Assembly: GCA_018268355.1 (NCBI GenBank) | Contig: JAFDWR010000001.1 | Location: forward strand, 955,858-1,019,857 | Length of the DNA: 64,000 nucleotides | Direction: 5' to 3' | Source: Armatimonadota bacterium | GTDB taxonomy: Bacteria; Armatimonadota; Fimbriimonadia; Fimbriimonadales; Fimbriimonadaceae | In this document: piece after piece, positions 17,760-25,029 of the stretch | Position numbering within the stretch: the stretch's first letter is position 1 | Layout of the letters: each line of letters starts with the position of its first letter | The notes under the pieces: model-generated | What the model was told of the DNA's origin: nothing | Databases searched by the model: none | Seen by the model: the letters and a program-made list of their open reading frames with translations, nothing else | Translations under genes and position numbers: made by a program

Positions 17760-18083
17760 TTACGGGTAAGCTGGCGCGGACGTTGACTCAAGCGTCGGCG
17801 TTGGCGAAGTGGGCTCGGGCTCCGGCGTAAAAATCGACATGCCCAACCAGAAGACGCACAGAAGGACCAGGTTGACGATCGCGAAAAGATATTGCTTCCT
17901 TCGGCACCAGACGAAGATTAATGCTAAATAGAGGAACACGAAAGGAGAGCCCACGAAAGCAAAAGAGACCATTGCTCCGTCGTCCTCACTAACCACGCAC
18001 CCTAACGGACAGCACCAGATGAGCACGTTGAGGAACAGGTACCAAACGTCGGCATCCTGCAGGCGTTGGGTGTACCTTTTCAC
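17760..18083 (-). CDS. Small membrane protein, Cys-rich (107 aa), unknown
   Basis: Unrecognised protein with three or four hydrophobic segments, including VWYLFLNVLIWCCPLGCVV, VGSPFVFLYLALIFVW and LFAIVNLVLLCVFWLGMSIF, and a short Pro/Thr/Ser-rich tail. A longer open frame exists upstream, but the GTG at 18083 is chosen: GGAGGG lies seven bases before it and it overlaps the preceding stop as GTGA, giving coupled translation with the 145-residue gene. Together with that gene it sits between identical hairpin repeats B and C, a small cassette of unknown role. Confidence 0.65.
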   Translation of the reverse strand: MKRYTQRLQDADVWYLFLNVLIWCCPLGCVVSEDDGAMVSFAFVGSPFVFLYLALIFVWCRRKQYLFAIVNLVLLCVFWLGMSIFTPEPEPTSPTPTLESTSAPAYP

Positions 18084-18517
18084 GCTGGATCCCTCCGCCT
18101 CGACTTCGCCAGAACAAGGGCCAGGTAGGCGGCCGGGACGAGGGCAATTAGGACATAGATTGCAACAATTGTGACCTGCGAGAGCGCTAGCGTTGAGAAA
18201 AAGAGCATCCTGAGAACCAACACAACCCATCCGCCAGAGATGGCGTAGCAGGCCGCTCGCTGGAGCCTTCGCTCCTCACCCGGCAGCACGTCGTCGACGG
18301 TCGCCAGATTCAGCACTCCAAACAGCGTGAACGGGACCACGACGAGCAAGTACCCGACGACAAGCGATGAGCTGATCGCGTTTAAGACCGTCAGCACCCA
18401 GGCATTCACCAAATCCACCTTCATGAAACCGACGAACCCCAAGGTGAGGAGGAACCAGAGCACGGCCAATGCCCTGGACCGCTTTCTGAGCCATCGGATC
18501 TGCTTTTCAATCGCCAT
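18080..18517 (-). CDS. Small membrane protein with four predicted spans (145 aa), unknown
   Basis: Unrecognised inner-membrane protein. A basic N-terminus (EKQIRWLRKRSRALAVLW) leads into four hydrophobic segments around residues 15-35, 45-70, 88-108 and 115-135. A charged stretch DDVLPGEERRLQRAA lies between spans two and three. Start ATG 18517 has GGGAGG nearby and a TAGAAT hexamer 18 bases upstream. Coupled to the next gene by a GTGA overlap. No similarity could be named; the pair may form a two-component membrane complex. Confidence 0.65.
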   Translation of the reverse strand: MAIEKQIRWLRKRSRALAVLWFLLTLGFVGFMKVDLVNAWVLTVLNAISSSLVVGYLLVVVPFTLFGVLNLATVDDVLPGEERRLQRAACYAISGGWVVLVLRMLFFSTLALSQVTIVAIYVLIALVPAAYLALVLAKSRRRDPA

Positions 18518-18650
18518 TCGACGCCTCCCTGCTGGATTCTAAACCGTTGCCCTCGTCCGCCGGCCATGCACCTCTGACCAGTTTGCCCCCTTTGGGCTTT
18601 CCATGCAAAGAGCCGTCCGAGGTCGCCGGTATGTCATGCCCGGCGAGCGC

Positions 18651-18711
18651 CCCCCTGCCTCCGGGCGGAGGAGCGCAGCGACGAGGGTTTGGCCCGGGCG
18701 GAGGCAGGGGG
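18651..18711 (+). repeat. Hairpin repeat copy C
   Basis: Arms CCCCCTGCCTCCG and CGGAGGCAGGGGG pair over 13 bases. Core identical to copy B. It lies immediately upstream of the integrase remnant and may mark the point where the rest of that gene was lost. Confidence 0.85.
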
Positions 18712-18720
18712 CCTGCTTAA

Positions 18721-18900
18721 ACCGAGAACCAGTCGCTGACTCACCCTCCGGGGTTCGAAGCAGGCGTGGATATTCGGACGGCTGCCGAGGTGATGGGGCA
18801 TTCGCCGCGAATGCTGACGGAGATCTACGCTCGGAGTGGTCGAGAGCGGAAGAAGGCTGCAGGGGCCAAACTGAAGACCACCCGCCAGGGCGAAATGTAG
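18721..18900 (+). pseudogene. Tyrosine recombinase (integrase) C-terminal remnant
   Basis: An open stretch from just after a TAA (18718-18720) to TAG 18898-18900 encodes about 59 residues, of which FEAGVDIRTAAEVMGHSPRM then LTEIYARSGRERKKA match the end of phage-type integrases: the second catalytic His box (LGHss-like, here MGHSP) and the catalytic Tyr (TEIYARS). The upstream R-box, Lys and HxLRHT region are missing, and there is no start codon, so this is a fragment. It ends 18 bases from the 3' end of tRNA-Ala, the classic integration position. Confidence 0.72.
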
Positions 18901-18918
18901 CAGATTTGGAGCAGATTT

Positions 18919-18994
18919 TGGTGGAGATAAGGGGGCTCGAACCCCTGACCTCTTCCATGCCATGGAAGCGCTCTCCCAGCTGAGCTATATCCCC
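18919..18994 (-). tRNA. tRNA-Ala (anticodon GGC)
   Basis: Cloverleaf on the minus strand: acceptor GGGGATA with TATCTCC, which contains the G3-U70 pair that identifies tRNA-Ala; anticodon stem CTTCC/GGAAG around ATGGCAT; T-arm with TTCGAGC. CCA is encoded. 76 nt. An integrase remnant abuts its 3' end. Confidence 0.96.
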
Positions 18995-19053
18995 ACACGC
19001 TAGGTCCCATCATTTAACCCCGCCGCGAAAGCGAAGTCAAGTCCCCATCCCCG

Positions 19054-19059
19054 TATAAT
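19054..19059 (+). promoter_or_regulatory. Perfect -10 hexamer six bases before the 905-aa gene
   Basis: TATAAT followed by six bases and the ATG at 19066. No good -35 at 17 bases. The position implies transcription starting at or next to the A of ATG. Confidence 0.6.
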
Positions 19060-19065
19060 CGAGGG

Positions 19066-21783
19066 ATGCGCGGCCCGATTGCCCTCGTCCTTGCTGCCAC
19101 CGCTGCCCTCGGACTGGCCCAAGTGACCCCGAACGAGAAGGCGTTGCTCGCAAACTCCCTCTTCCTTGGCAATCTCGAGCTCCGAGACCTCAACTACAGC
19201 CGGATCGTCTTCCCCGACCTTGCGTCGATGCCGCTGGTGAAGCTGGGCCTCGAACAGCCGATCGAGGCGTCGAATGCGCTCATGGCGATCCACGCCAAGG
19301 GCGGCACCGGGGGCATCGCCTCGCTTCTTCGCCGGGCCGAAACCGACGTCCTCCAAGATCCCGTTCGCGCTCTGCCTGCCGCTCCCGCCGATCCGCCCGA
19401 TGGCGAGATCGGACTCTTCCCTGCTCCGGTTCGAACCCCGATTCTGCGACTGGCCCGGGCGATCAACCGGTGCAACGAGCGGGTCCGCGCGGCAACCGCA
19501 AAGCTCACCGCCGAAGAGCGTCGCGAGCTGATCGAGTCGCTTCCCCTCCTCGCGACCGAAGAGCCGTCGATCAAGTTTTCGTTCACCACGCGGCGTTCGG
19601 TCCAACGCGACCGCGTTATCGGCCTTCTTCGCCGGGTCGACCTCGTCGAAATCCGGCGCGCCGCCGAGGCCCTTGCGGTGGATGTCGAAGAGGTCATTCC
19701 CGACCTGCGCGAGGCAGCGCGTCAAGATCTCAAGTTCACCGCCAAGGGTAAGTGCGGCGGAATCGTGGTCGAGGCCTCCGGCACCGGTGATGACCGCCAC
19801 GACGCCTCCGACGCCATGCTCACTCTCGATCTCGGCGGCAACGATACTTACACGGGACGCGTTGGCACCGGCGTCGGCTATACCGGCGTGCTGGTCGACA
19901 TTTCCGGCGACGACACCTATCGCATGCCCGACCTCAGCCTCGGCGCGGGCATCCTCGGCGTTGGCCTGGCCTATGACCTCGGCGGAGCGAACGATTTTCG
20001 CGGTAAGTCGCTGACCCAGGGCTGCGGACTCGCGGGTGTCGGCGTGCTGATGGTCCAAGGCGACGCGAACGACCACTATGAGGCAACCTCGCTCGCCCAA
20101 GGCTATGGCGAATGGGGGATCGGCATCCTCCTTGATACCGAAGGCAACGACGACTACAATGTCGCCTTCCAAGGTCAAGGTGCGGCGCGTACCGATGGCC
20201 TCGGCTGGCTCATCGACCGCGCGGGTGACGATGTGTATAAGTCTGGTGGATTAATCCTAAATTCACCGCTCTTTGCCGACTACCACTATTCCAATGCCCA
20301 GGGCTATGCCAGCGGCTACCGCGAGGATGATGGCGGGGTCGGCGGCGGGGTGGGACTGCTCACCGATCTCGGCGGCGACGACCACTACCTCGCCGAAACC
20401 TATGCCCAAGCCGCGAGCTATTGGTATTCGGTCGGCTCGCTTTATGATGCGGCGGGGAACGATGTCTATAGCGGCGCGCACTATGTCCAGGCGAGCGCGA
20501 TGCACGCGACCTCGACCTACCTCTTCGACCTCAGCGGAAACGACACCTTCACGACCAAGGTGGGCGCGTGCCAGGCGATCGGCCACGATTACGGCGTTGC
20601 CTTCCTTCTCGACCGCAAGGGTAACGACCTCTACATGAGCCAAGACGGCCGTCCGGGTATCGGCACCGCGAATGGCCTCGGGGTCTTCCTCGATGCCCAA
20701 GGGGACGACCGCTATCTCGGCTTTGGCGGGGTCGGCAACCCGTCACGAGGCACGTCGAGCTTTGGCGTTTTTGCCGACTCGGGCGGATCGGACCGGTTCG
20801 CCGACACCTTCCTGGATCGATTTGGCATGGTCACCGGCTCGGTGGGCATGGCGTGGCACGGCGGTCCGGCAGCCGCGGTCGAAGACGGTAAGGAACCGCC
20901 CGCGCCGCTCCCGACGCCGACGCCTGGCTCGCTCGTCGCACCTTCCGAATCCGAGATGGCTCGGATCTATGCGGCGGCATCCCAATGGCGGGTCGGCACC
21001 GCGGTGACCCAGGTCGACAGCGCGCTGAACCAGCTCATCGCGATTGGCGCGCCCGCCGTTCGCTGGATGATCGACCATCGGCTCGCGGGAGCAGATCGGC
21101 TCCAGCTCCGGGCGTTTTATGCGGTGGTGCGCGCGGTTGGCCCCGCGGCCAAGAGCCAGATCGTCGACGCGGTCGCCTCGCCCGACCCGAAGGTCGCGAT
21201 CAACGCGCTGAAGATCTGCTCTGAGCTCGCGATTACCGAGGCGGGGCCCGCAATTCCCGGCTGCCTGAAGCGGCCCGAACTCAAGGGATTCGCAATCCGC
21301 GCGGCCGGTCCGACCCAGGCGCGCGAGGCAATCAACGACCTGCTGCTGCTTTGCGGCAGCGACAACCGCATTGATGCCGTCGCCGCGCTCGTCTCGCTCA
21401 ACTCGATCCCCGGAGAAGAAGGCATCCCGACCGCCCAAGCCCTGCTCAGCTCAGACGAAGCGCCGATGCGCCGAGCGGCTGCCCTTTATCTCGCCCGGCG
21501 ACCGGATGCTCTGTTGAAGCTCGCGCCGACGCTGCTCCAGAGTTCCGATGAGCGAGTGGCGCGTGGCGGTGTTCAGGCGCTCTCGCTGGCAGGTACTCCC
21601 GCCACCCTTGGCGTCATCGCGGGACTGTTCAACGGCGAAAAGCGGCCTGGGATGCTCGTCGAGGCGATGGTCGCCTTGAATGGCCGCGTTCCCGAGGAAA
21701 TCCGCTATCTGGTGGGCAACTTGCGCAACCATCCCGACCCCCGCGTCGCGACCGTTGCGGCAAGGCTCGATTTTGGACGCTAA
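19066..21783 (+). CDS. Secreted G-[ND]-D-x-Y repeat protein with C-terminal HEAT-like domain (905 aa)
   Basis: Signal peptide RGPIALVLAATAALGLAQ, then a helical N-terminal domain (to about 250). From about residue 258 to 600, twelve copies of a motif such as DLGGNDTY, DISGDDTY, DTEGNDDY, DRAGDDVY, DLGGDDHY, DAAGNDVY, DLSGNDTF and DAQGDDRY recur every 20-40 residues, each followed by a Gly-rich, Ala/Gln-rich strand. This suggests a beta-helix or solenoid with Asp/Asn ladders that could bind calcium. Residues about 630-905 form repeated helical pairs of HEAT/PBS-lyase type. No catalytic site is recognised. Exported, probably adhesive or structural; this is inference. Confidence 0.85.
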   Translation: MRGPIALVLAATAALGLAQVTPNEKALLANSLFLGNLELRDLNYSRIVFPDLASMPLVKLGLEQPIEASNALMAIHAKGGTGGIASLLRRAETDVLQDPVRALPAAPADPPDGEIGLFPAPVRTPILRLARAINRCNERVRAATAKLTAEERRELIESLPLLATEEPSIKFSFTTRRSVQRDRVIGLLRRVDLVEIRRAAEALAVDVEEVIPDLREAARQDLKFTAKGKCGGIVVEASGTGDDRHDASDAMLTLDLGGNDTYTGRVGTGVGYTGVLVDISGDDTYRMPDLSLGAGILGVGLAYDLGGANDFRGKSLTQGCGLAGVGVLMVQGDANDHYEATSLAQGYGEWGIGILLDTEGNDDYNVAFQGQGAARTDGLGWLIDRAGDDVYKSGGLILNSPLFADYHYSNAQGYASGYREDDGGVGGGVGLLTDLGGDDHYLAETYAQAASYWYSVGSLYDAAGNDVYSGAHYVQASAMHATSTYLFDLSGNDTFTTKVGACQAIGHDYGVAFLLDRKGNDLYMSQDGRPGIGTANGLGVFLDAQGDDRYLGFGGVGNPSRGTSSFGVFADSGGSDRFADTFLDRFGMVTGSVGMAWHGGPAAAVEDGKEPPAPLPTPTPGSLVAPSESEMARIYAAASQWRVGTAVTQVDSALNQLIAIGAPAVRWMIDHRLAGADRLQLRAFYAVVRAVGPAAKSQIVDAVASPDPKVAINALKICSELAITEAGPAIPGCLKRPELKGFAIRAAGPTQAREAINDLLLLCGSDNRIDAVAALVSLNSIPGEEGIPTAQALLSSDEAPMRRAAALYLARRPDALLKLAPTLLQSSDERVARGGVQALSLAGTPATLGVIAGLFNGEKRPGMLVEAMVALNGRVPEEIRYLVGNLRNHPDPRVATVAARLDFGR

Positions 21784-21828
21784 GTCGGCTAACGAAACCG
21801 CCCCTCACTTGCGTCCTAACGGTCAGAA

Positions 21829-22644
21829 ATGGAAGGTGTAGTCGCTCTCTTTGTGATGGTGTTTGGCGCGGTCATTATTGGCATCGCCTTCCTCCTTACG
21901 ATGTACAAGACCATCGACGGCGAGTTCAGTCCGTTGCAAGGCGGGGTGACGATGGCCTCGCTGCTGTTTATGCTCGCGTTGATGGCGAAGCCGCCCCACC
22001 CAGTTCTTCCTGCGGTGATCCTCGTCGTGGTGATCAGCGCGATGGTGCTCTTCCCTTTTGCGGTCGAGCGGATGGATGCCGCCGACCTGCGGGAGTGGGA
22101 CCACGGGCGGCTGGAGCGCTACTACGAGACGATCGAGGGGATGCCGTCGAACTGGTCGGCCCGGTTTGAATTCGCGAAGGCGATTCACAGCATGGGCCTG
22201 GTCCACCACGCGATCGCGGTCACCGATGCGACGCTCACTCGGCTCGGCGACGTCGTTGACGAGGGTTCTGGGCGGTCGCTGCGCTATGCCTTTCGTGAGG
22301 AAGAAAACTGCTCCCGGAAGTGGAAGCGGACGGCAGGTTCGGTCCCCCTGATCACGACGCAGATGCGGTGTAGCCAGTGTGGGCATCAGAACCAGCTTTC
22401 CGCGATCCACTGCGAAAAGTGCGGCGCGCGCTACATCCTTCACCTATCCGCGAAGGGCGATACGAAGAAGAAGGTTGCCGGTCGACTGCTGATGGCCGAA
22501 GCCCTGATCGCCCTCACCATCGTGCTCGCCTCGGCGGGCGGGCTGATCGACAACAACCTCGTGCGGACAATTGCCTTCTTGGGCGGGTTCTCCGCCCTCG
22601 CCGGCATCCTCTACTGGCTGTTCCGCCCGCGAACCTTGCAGTAA
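21829..22644 (+). CDS. Membrane protein with cytoplasmic zinc ribbon (271 aa)
   Basis: Three N-terminal hydrophobic segments (about 4-24, 38-52, 60-78), a helical soluble domain (85-180) and a four-Cys zinc ribbon CSQCGHQNQLSAIHCEKCG (about 184-202), then two C-terminal membrane spans (ALIALTIVLASAGGLI and IAFLGGFSALAGILYWLF). The zinc ribbon resembles the double-Cys knuckles of DUF-type membrane proteins; no enzyme motif is seen. ATG at 21829. Its stop lies three bases from the MetH stop, tail to tail. Confidence 0.75.
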   Translation: MEGVVALFVMVFGAVIIGIAFLLTMYKTIDGEFSPLQGGVTMASLLFMLALMAKPPHPVLPAVILVVVISAMVLFPFAVERMDAADLREWDHGRLERYYETIEGMPSNWSARFEFAKAIHSMGLVHHAIAVTDATLTRLGDVVDEGSGRSLRYAFREEENCSRKWKRTAGSVPLITTQMRCSQCGHQNQLSAIHCEKCGARYILHLSAKGDTKKKVAGRLLMAEALIALTIVLASAGGLIDNNLVRTIAFLGGFSALAGILYWLFRPRTLQ

Positions 22645-22647
22645 GCC

Positions 22648-24381
22648 TTAACGGATGTTGAAGTACTTGGCTTCGGGGTGATGGACGATGATCGCGCTCG
22701 TGCTCTGCTCGGGGACGAGCATGAACTCTTCGCTGAGCGTGATGCCAATCTCCTCGGGCTCGAGCAGCCGGAACAGCTGGGCCTGATCTTCGAGGTTGGG
22801 ACAGGCCGGATAGCCGAATGAATAGCGCGCACCGTGATACTTCGCGCTAAAGAGGAGTCGTCGATCCTCGGGCTCTTGGTCGTCGATGCCAAGCTCCGTT
22901 CGAATCTGCTTGTGCCAGTACTCGGCGAGCGCCTCGGCGGTCTCGACGCCCATGCCGTGGACATAGAGGTACTGCTGGAAGTCGCCGTTCGCAAAGAGTT
23001 CCTTCTCGAGCTTGCTGACTTCTTCGCCAACGGTGACGATGTGGAAGCCGACGGTGTCAGGGCCGTGCTCGCGGGCCACTTCGATCGGTCGGAAGAAGTC
23101 GCTGAGGCACTGGCGGCGCAGGTCGCGCTGGCGCGGGAATCGGAACCGCTCGCGTTCGGTCTCTCCGTCTTCGGCAAAGATGATGAGGTCGTTTCCGTCG
23201 CTCGCGCACGGGAAGTAGCCCCACTTCACCTTCGGCTGGAGCACGGTGGCAAGCTCGCGTTGCATCGTTTGGAAGATCGGCTCCACCTCGTCAGCGAGCC
23301 ACTGATTGAACTCGGCGTTGGTCGATCCTTCCGGCCGTCGGAACTGCCATTGGCCACGGAAGAGCGCGATGGGATTGATGAATTTGTACAACTCGAAGAG
23401 GTCAAACTTGGTGAATTTCCTCGCGCCATAGAAAGGAAGCGGAGGGACCTCTTGGACGGGTTCGACGTCGCTGCGGACGCCGCTGAAGACATAAAGCTCG
23501 GGATCGACCACGCCGACGCGGTGGCTACGGACGCGCGGCGTCTCGGTGTAGGCCTCTTCGTCGAATTCACGGCCGGTGTCGTTGACCGGGGCCTGGTCGA
23601 GGACCGCGGTGGCCGCCTTGCCTGCGTCCTCACCACAAAGCTCGCCCATCAGCCTGAGGCCCTCAAAAGCATCTTGGGCATAAAACACGCGCCCATCGTA
23701 GATCTCCCGCAAATCCTCTTCGACATAGCCCCGCGTGAGCGCGGCACCGCCGAGGATGACCGGGAAGTGGCTGAGGTTGCGCTCGTTCATCTCGAGCAGG
23801 TTGTCGCGCATGATGAGCGTGCTCTTCACGAGCAGGCCGGAAAGCCCGATGACCTGGCACTTTCGCTTCTGCGCTTCGTCGAGGATCGTGTTCACCGGCT
23901 GCTTGATGCCGATGTTCTCCACGCGATAGCCATTGTTGCTCAGGATGATGTCGACGAGGTTCTTGCCGATGTCGTGGACGTCGCCCGCGACGGTAGCGAG
24001 GAGGATCGAGCCCTTCTCCGAGCCTTCGACCTTCTCCATCATCGGCTCGAGGTAGCGCACGGCGGCCTTCATGACCTCCGCGCTTTGGAGCACGAACGGG
24101 AGCTGCATCTTGCCTGCGCCGAAGAGTTCGCCAACGGTCTTCATCCCATCAAGCAGGATGTCGTTGATGATCTGGAGCGGGGTGTACGTCTGGAGGGCAT
24201 CTTCAAGGTGCGTCTCCAGGCTCTTTTTCACGCCATCAACGATGTGCTTCTTGAGCCGATCTTCAGGTCCAAGTCCCTCGAAGGGATCGGCCGAGGTGTT
24301 GGTGGCCTTGACGTTCTCAAACTTCGCCATGAGGGCGATGAGTGGATCGTAGGTACAGGTTCGTTCGTCGGTCCCAGACAT
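22648..24381 (-). CDS. metH: Methionine synthase, cobalamin-binding and activation half (split MetH)
   Basis: 577 residues covering only the C-terminal half of MetH. The four-helix cap (THLEDALQTYTPLQIINDIL) and B12-binding Rossmann domain with TVAGDVHDIGKNLVDIIL (the DxHxxG motif whose His ligates cobalt) come first; the AdoMet-activation domain follows, ending with GARYSFGYPACPNLEDQ and HHPEAKYFNIR. The homocysteine and methyl-folate modules are absent, and no open frame for them is seen upstream, so they must be encoded elsewhere. ATG 24381. No cobalamin riboswitch is visible in the 70 bases before it, which hold the terminator of the upstream gene. Confidence 0.92.
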   Translation of the reverse strand: MSGTDERTCTYDPLIALMAKFENVKATNTSADPFEGLGPEDRLKKHIVDGVKKSLETHLEDALQTYTPLQIINDILLDGMKTVGELFGAGKMQLPFVLQSAEVMKAAVRYLEPMMEKVEGSEKGSILLATVAGDVHDIGKNLVDIILSNNGYRVENIGIKQPVNTILDEAQKRKCQVIGLSGLLVKSTLIMRDNLLEMNERNLSHFPVILGGAALTRGYVEEDLREIYDGRVFYAQDAFEGLRLMGELCGEDAGKAATAVLDQAPVNDTGREFDEEAYTETPRVRSHRVGVVDPELYVFSGVRSDVEPVQEVPPLPFYGARKFTKFDLFELYKFINPIALFRGQWQFRRPEGSTNAEFNQWLADEVEPIFQTMQRELATVLQPKVKWGYFPCASDGNDLIIFAEDGETERERFRFPRQRDLRRQCLSDFFRPIEVAREHGPDTVGFHIVTVGEEVSKLEKELFANGDFQQYLYVHGMGVETAEALAEYWHKQIRTELGIDDQEPEDRRLLFSAKYHGARYSFGYPACPNLEDQAQLFRLLEPEEIGITLSEEFMLVPEQSTSAIIVHHPEAKYFNIR

Positions 24382-24389
24382 AAGCGCTT

Positions 24390-24430
24390 ACTCGAAAGGA
24401 TACCGTTCCATTGTCGGTATCCCTTCGAGT
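24390..24430 (-). terminator. Terminator between glutathione peroxidase and metH
   Basis: 16-bp inverted repeat (ACTCGAAGGGATACCG and its complement, one mismatch) around a 9-base loop, after the minus-strand gpx stop at 24453. It separates gpx from metH transcription. Confidence 0.8.
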
Positions 24431-24452
24431 TGAACTTAGACTGCGCTCTGGC

Positions 24453-25016
24453 TTAGCGATCGTTAAGCGCGTTTTGGATTGCCTTTTCCAATTCTTCGGC
24501 TTCGGGCTTCACGCGCGGCGAGAACCGCTCCTTCAGCTTGCCATCCTTGCCGACGAGGAACTTGGCGAAGTTCCATTCGATGTCGTTCTTCTTCTCCGAC
24601 TTCGCGATGAGCCATTGGTAGAGCGGGTGGGTGCCGTCGCCCTTCACCACGATCTTGCTGAACATCGGGAAGGTGACGCCATAGTTCATCGAGCAGAACT
24701 GCTTGATCTCGGCGTTGCTGCCCGGCTCTTGACCGGCGAACTCGTTCGCGGGGAATCCGAGGATGACAAAGCCCTTGTCCTTGTACTTCTTGTACAGCTT
24801 CTCGAGGCCCTCGTACTGGGGCGTGAGGCCGCACTTGCTCGCCACGTTGACAACGAGGATGACCTTGCCCTTGTACTTGTCGAGCTTGACCTCGCGGCCG
24901 TCGATGTCCTTCACCTGGAACCCGAAGAGGGTCTCGGGAAGGGCGCTCAGGTTACCGACGCCACTGGTGTAGGTCGCGACGCCAAACATCGCGAGAATGC
25001 TTTGCCAGAACTTCAT
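24453..25016 (-). CDS. Glutathione peroxidase family protein (Cys type)
   Basis: 187 residues. NVASKCGLTPQYEGLEKLY is the active-site motif with Cys (TGC codon) in place of selenocysteine; GFPANEFAGQEPGSNAEI gives the catalytic Gln region, and NDIEWNFAKFLVGKDG carries the Trp and Asn. Such Cys enzymes usually use thioredoxin and act on lipid or hydrogen peroxides. The N-terminus KFWQSILAMFGVATYTSG is hydrophobic and may be an export signal. ATG 25016 is preferred to a longer frame that overlaps the dipeptidase. Lies 13 bases after the PepV-like gene, so they may be co-transcribed. Confidence 0.93.
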   Translation of the reverse strand: MKFWQSILAMFGVATYTSGVGNLSALPETLFGFQVKDIDGREVKLDKYKGKVILVVNVASKCGLTPQYEGLEKLYKKYKDKGFVILGFPANEFAGQEPGSNAEIKQFCSMNYGVTFPMFSKIVVKGDGTHPLYQWLIAKSEKKNDIEWNFAKFLVGKDGKLKERFSPRVKPEAEELEKAIQNALNDR

Positions 25017-25029
25017 AGTGGTTCCTACG

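Noticed and set aside
18603-18983. 126-aa plus-strand open frame across the islet
   Set aside because: Runs through hairpin repeat C and into tRNA-Ala; the integrase remnant is in a different frame, so this one is not a gene.
24382-24452. Possible cobalamin riboswitch before metH
   Set aside because: The only structure in the 70-base gap is the gpx terminator hairpin; there is no room for a B12 box.
24834-24842. Selenocysteine in the glutathione peroxidase
   Set aside because: The active-site codon is TGC (Cys), not TGA, and no SECIS-like hairpin is needed.
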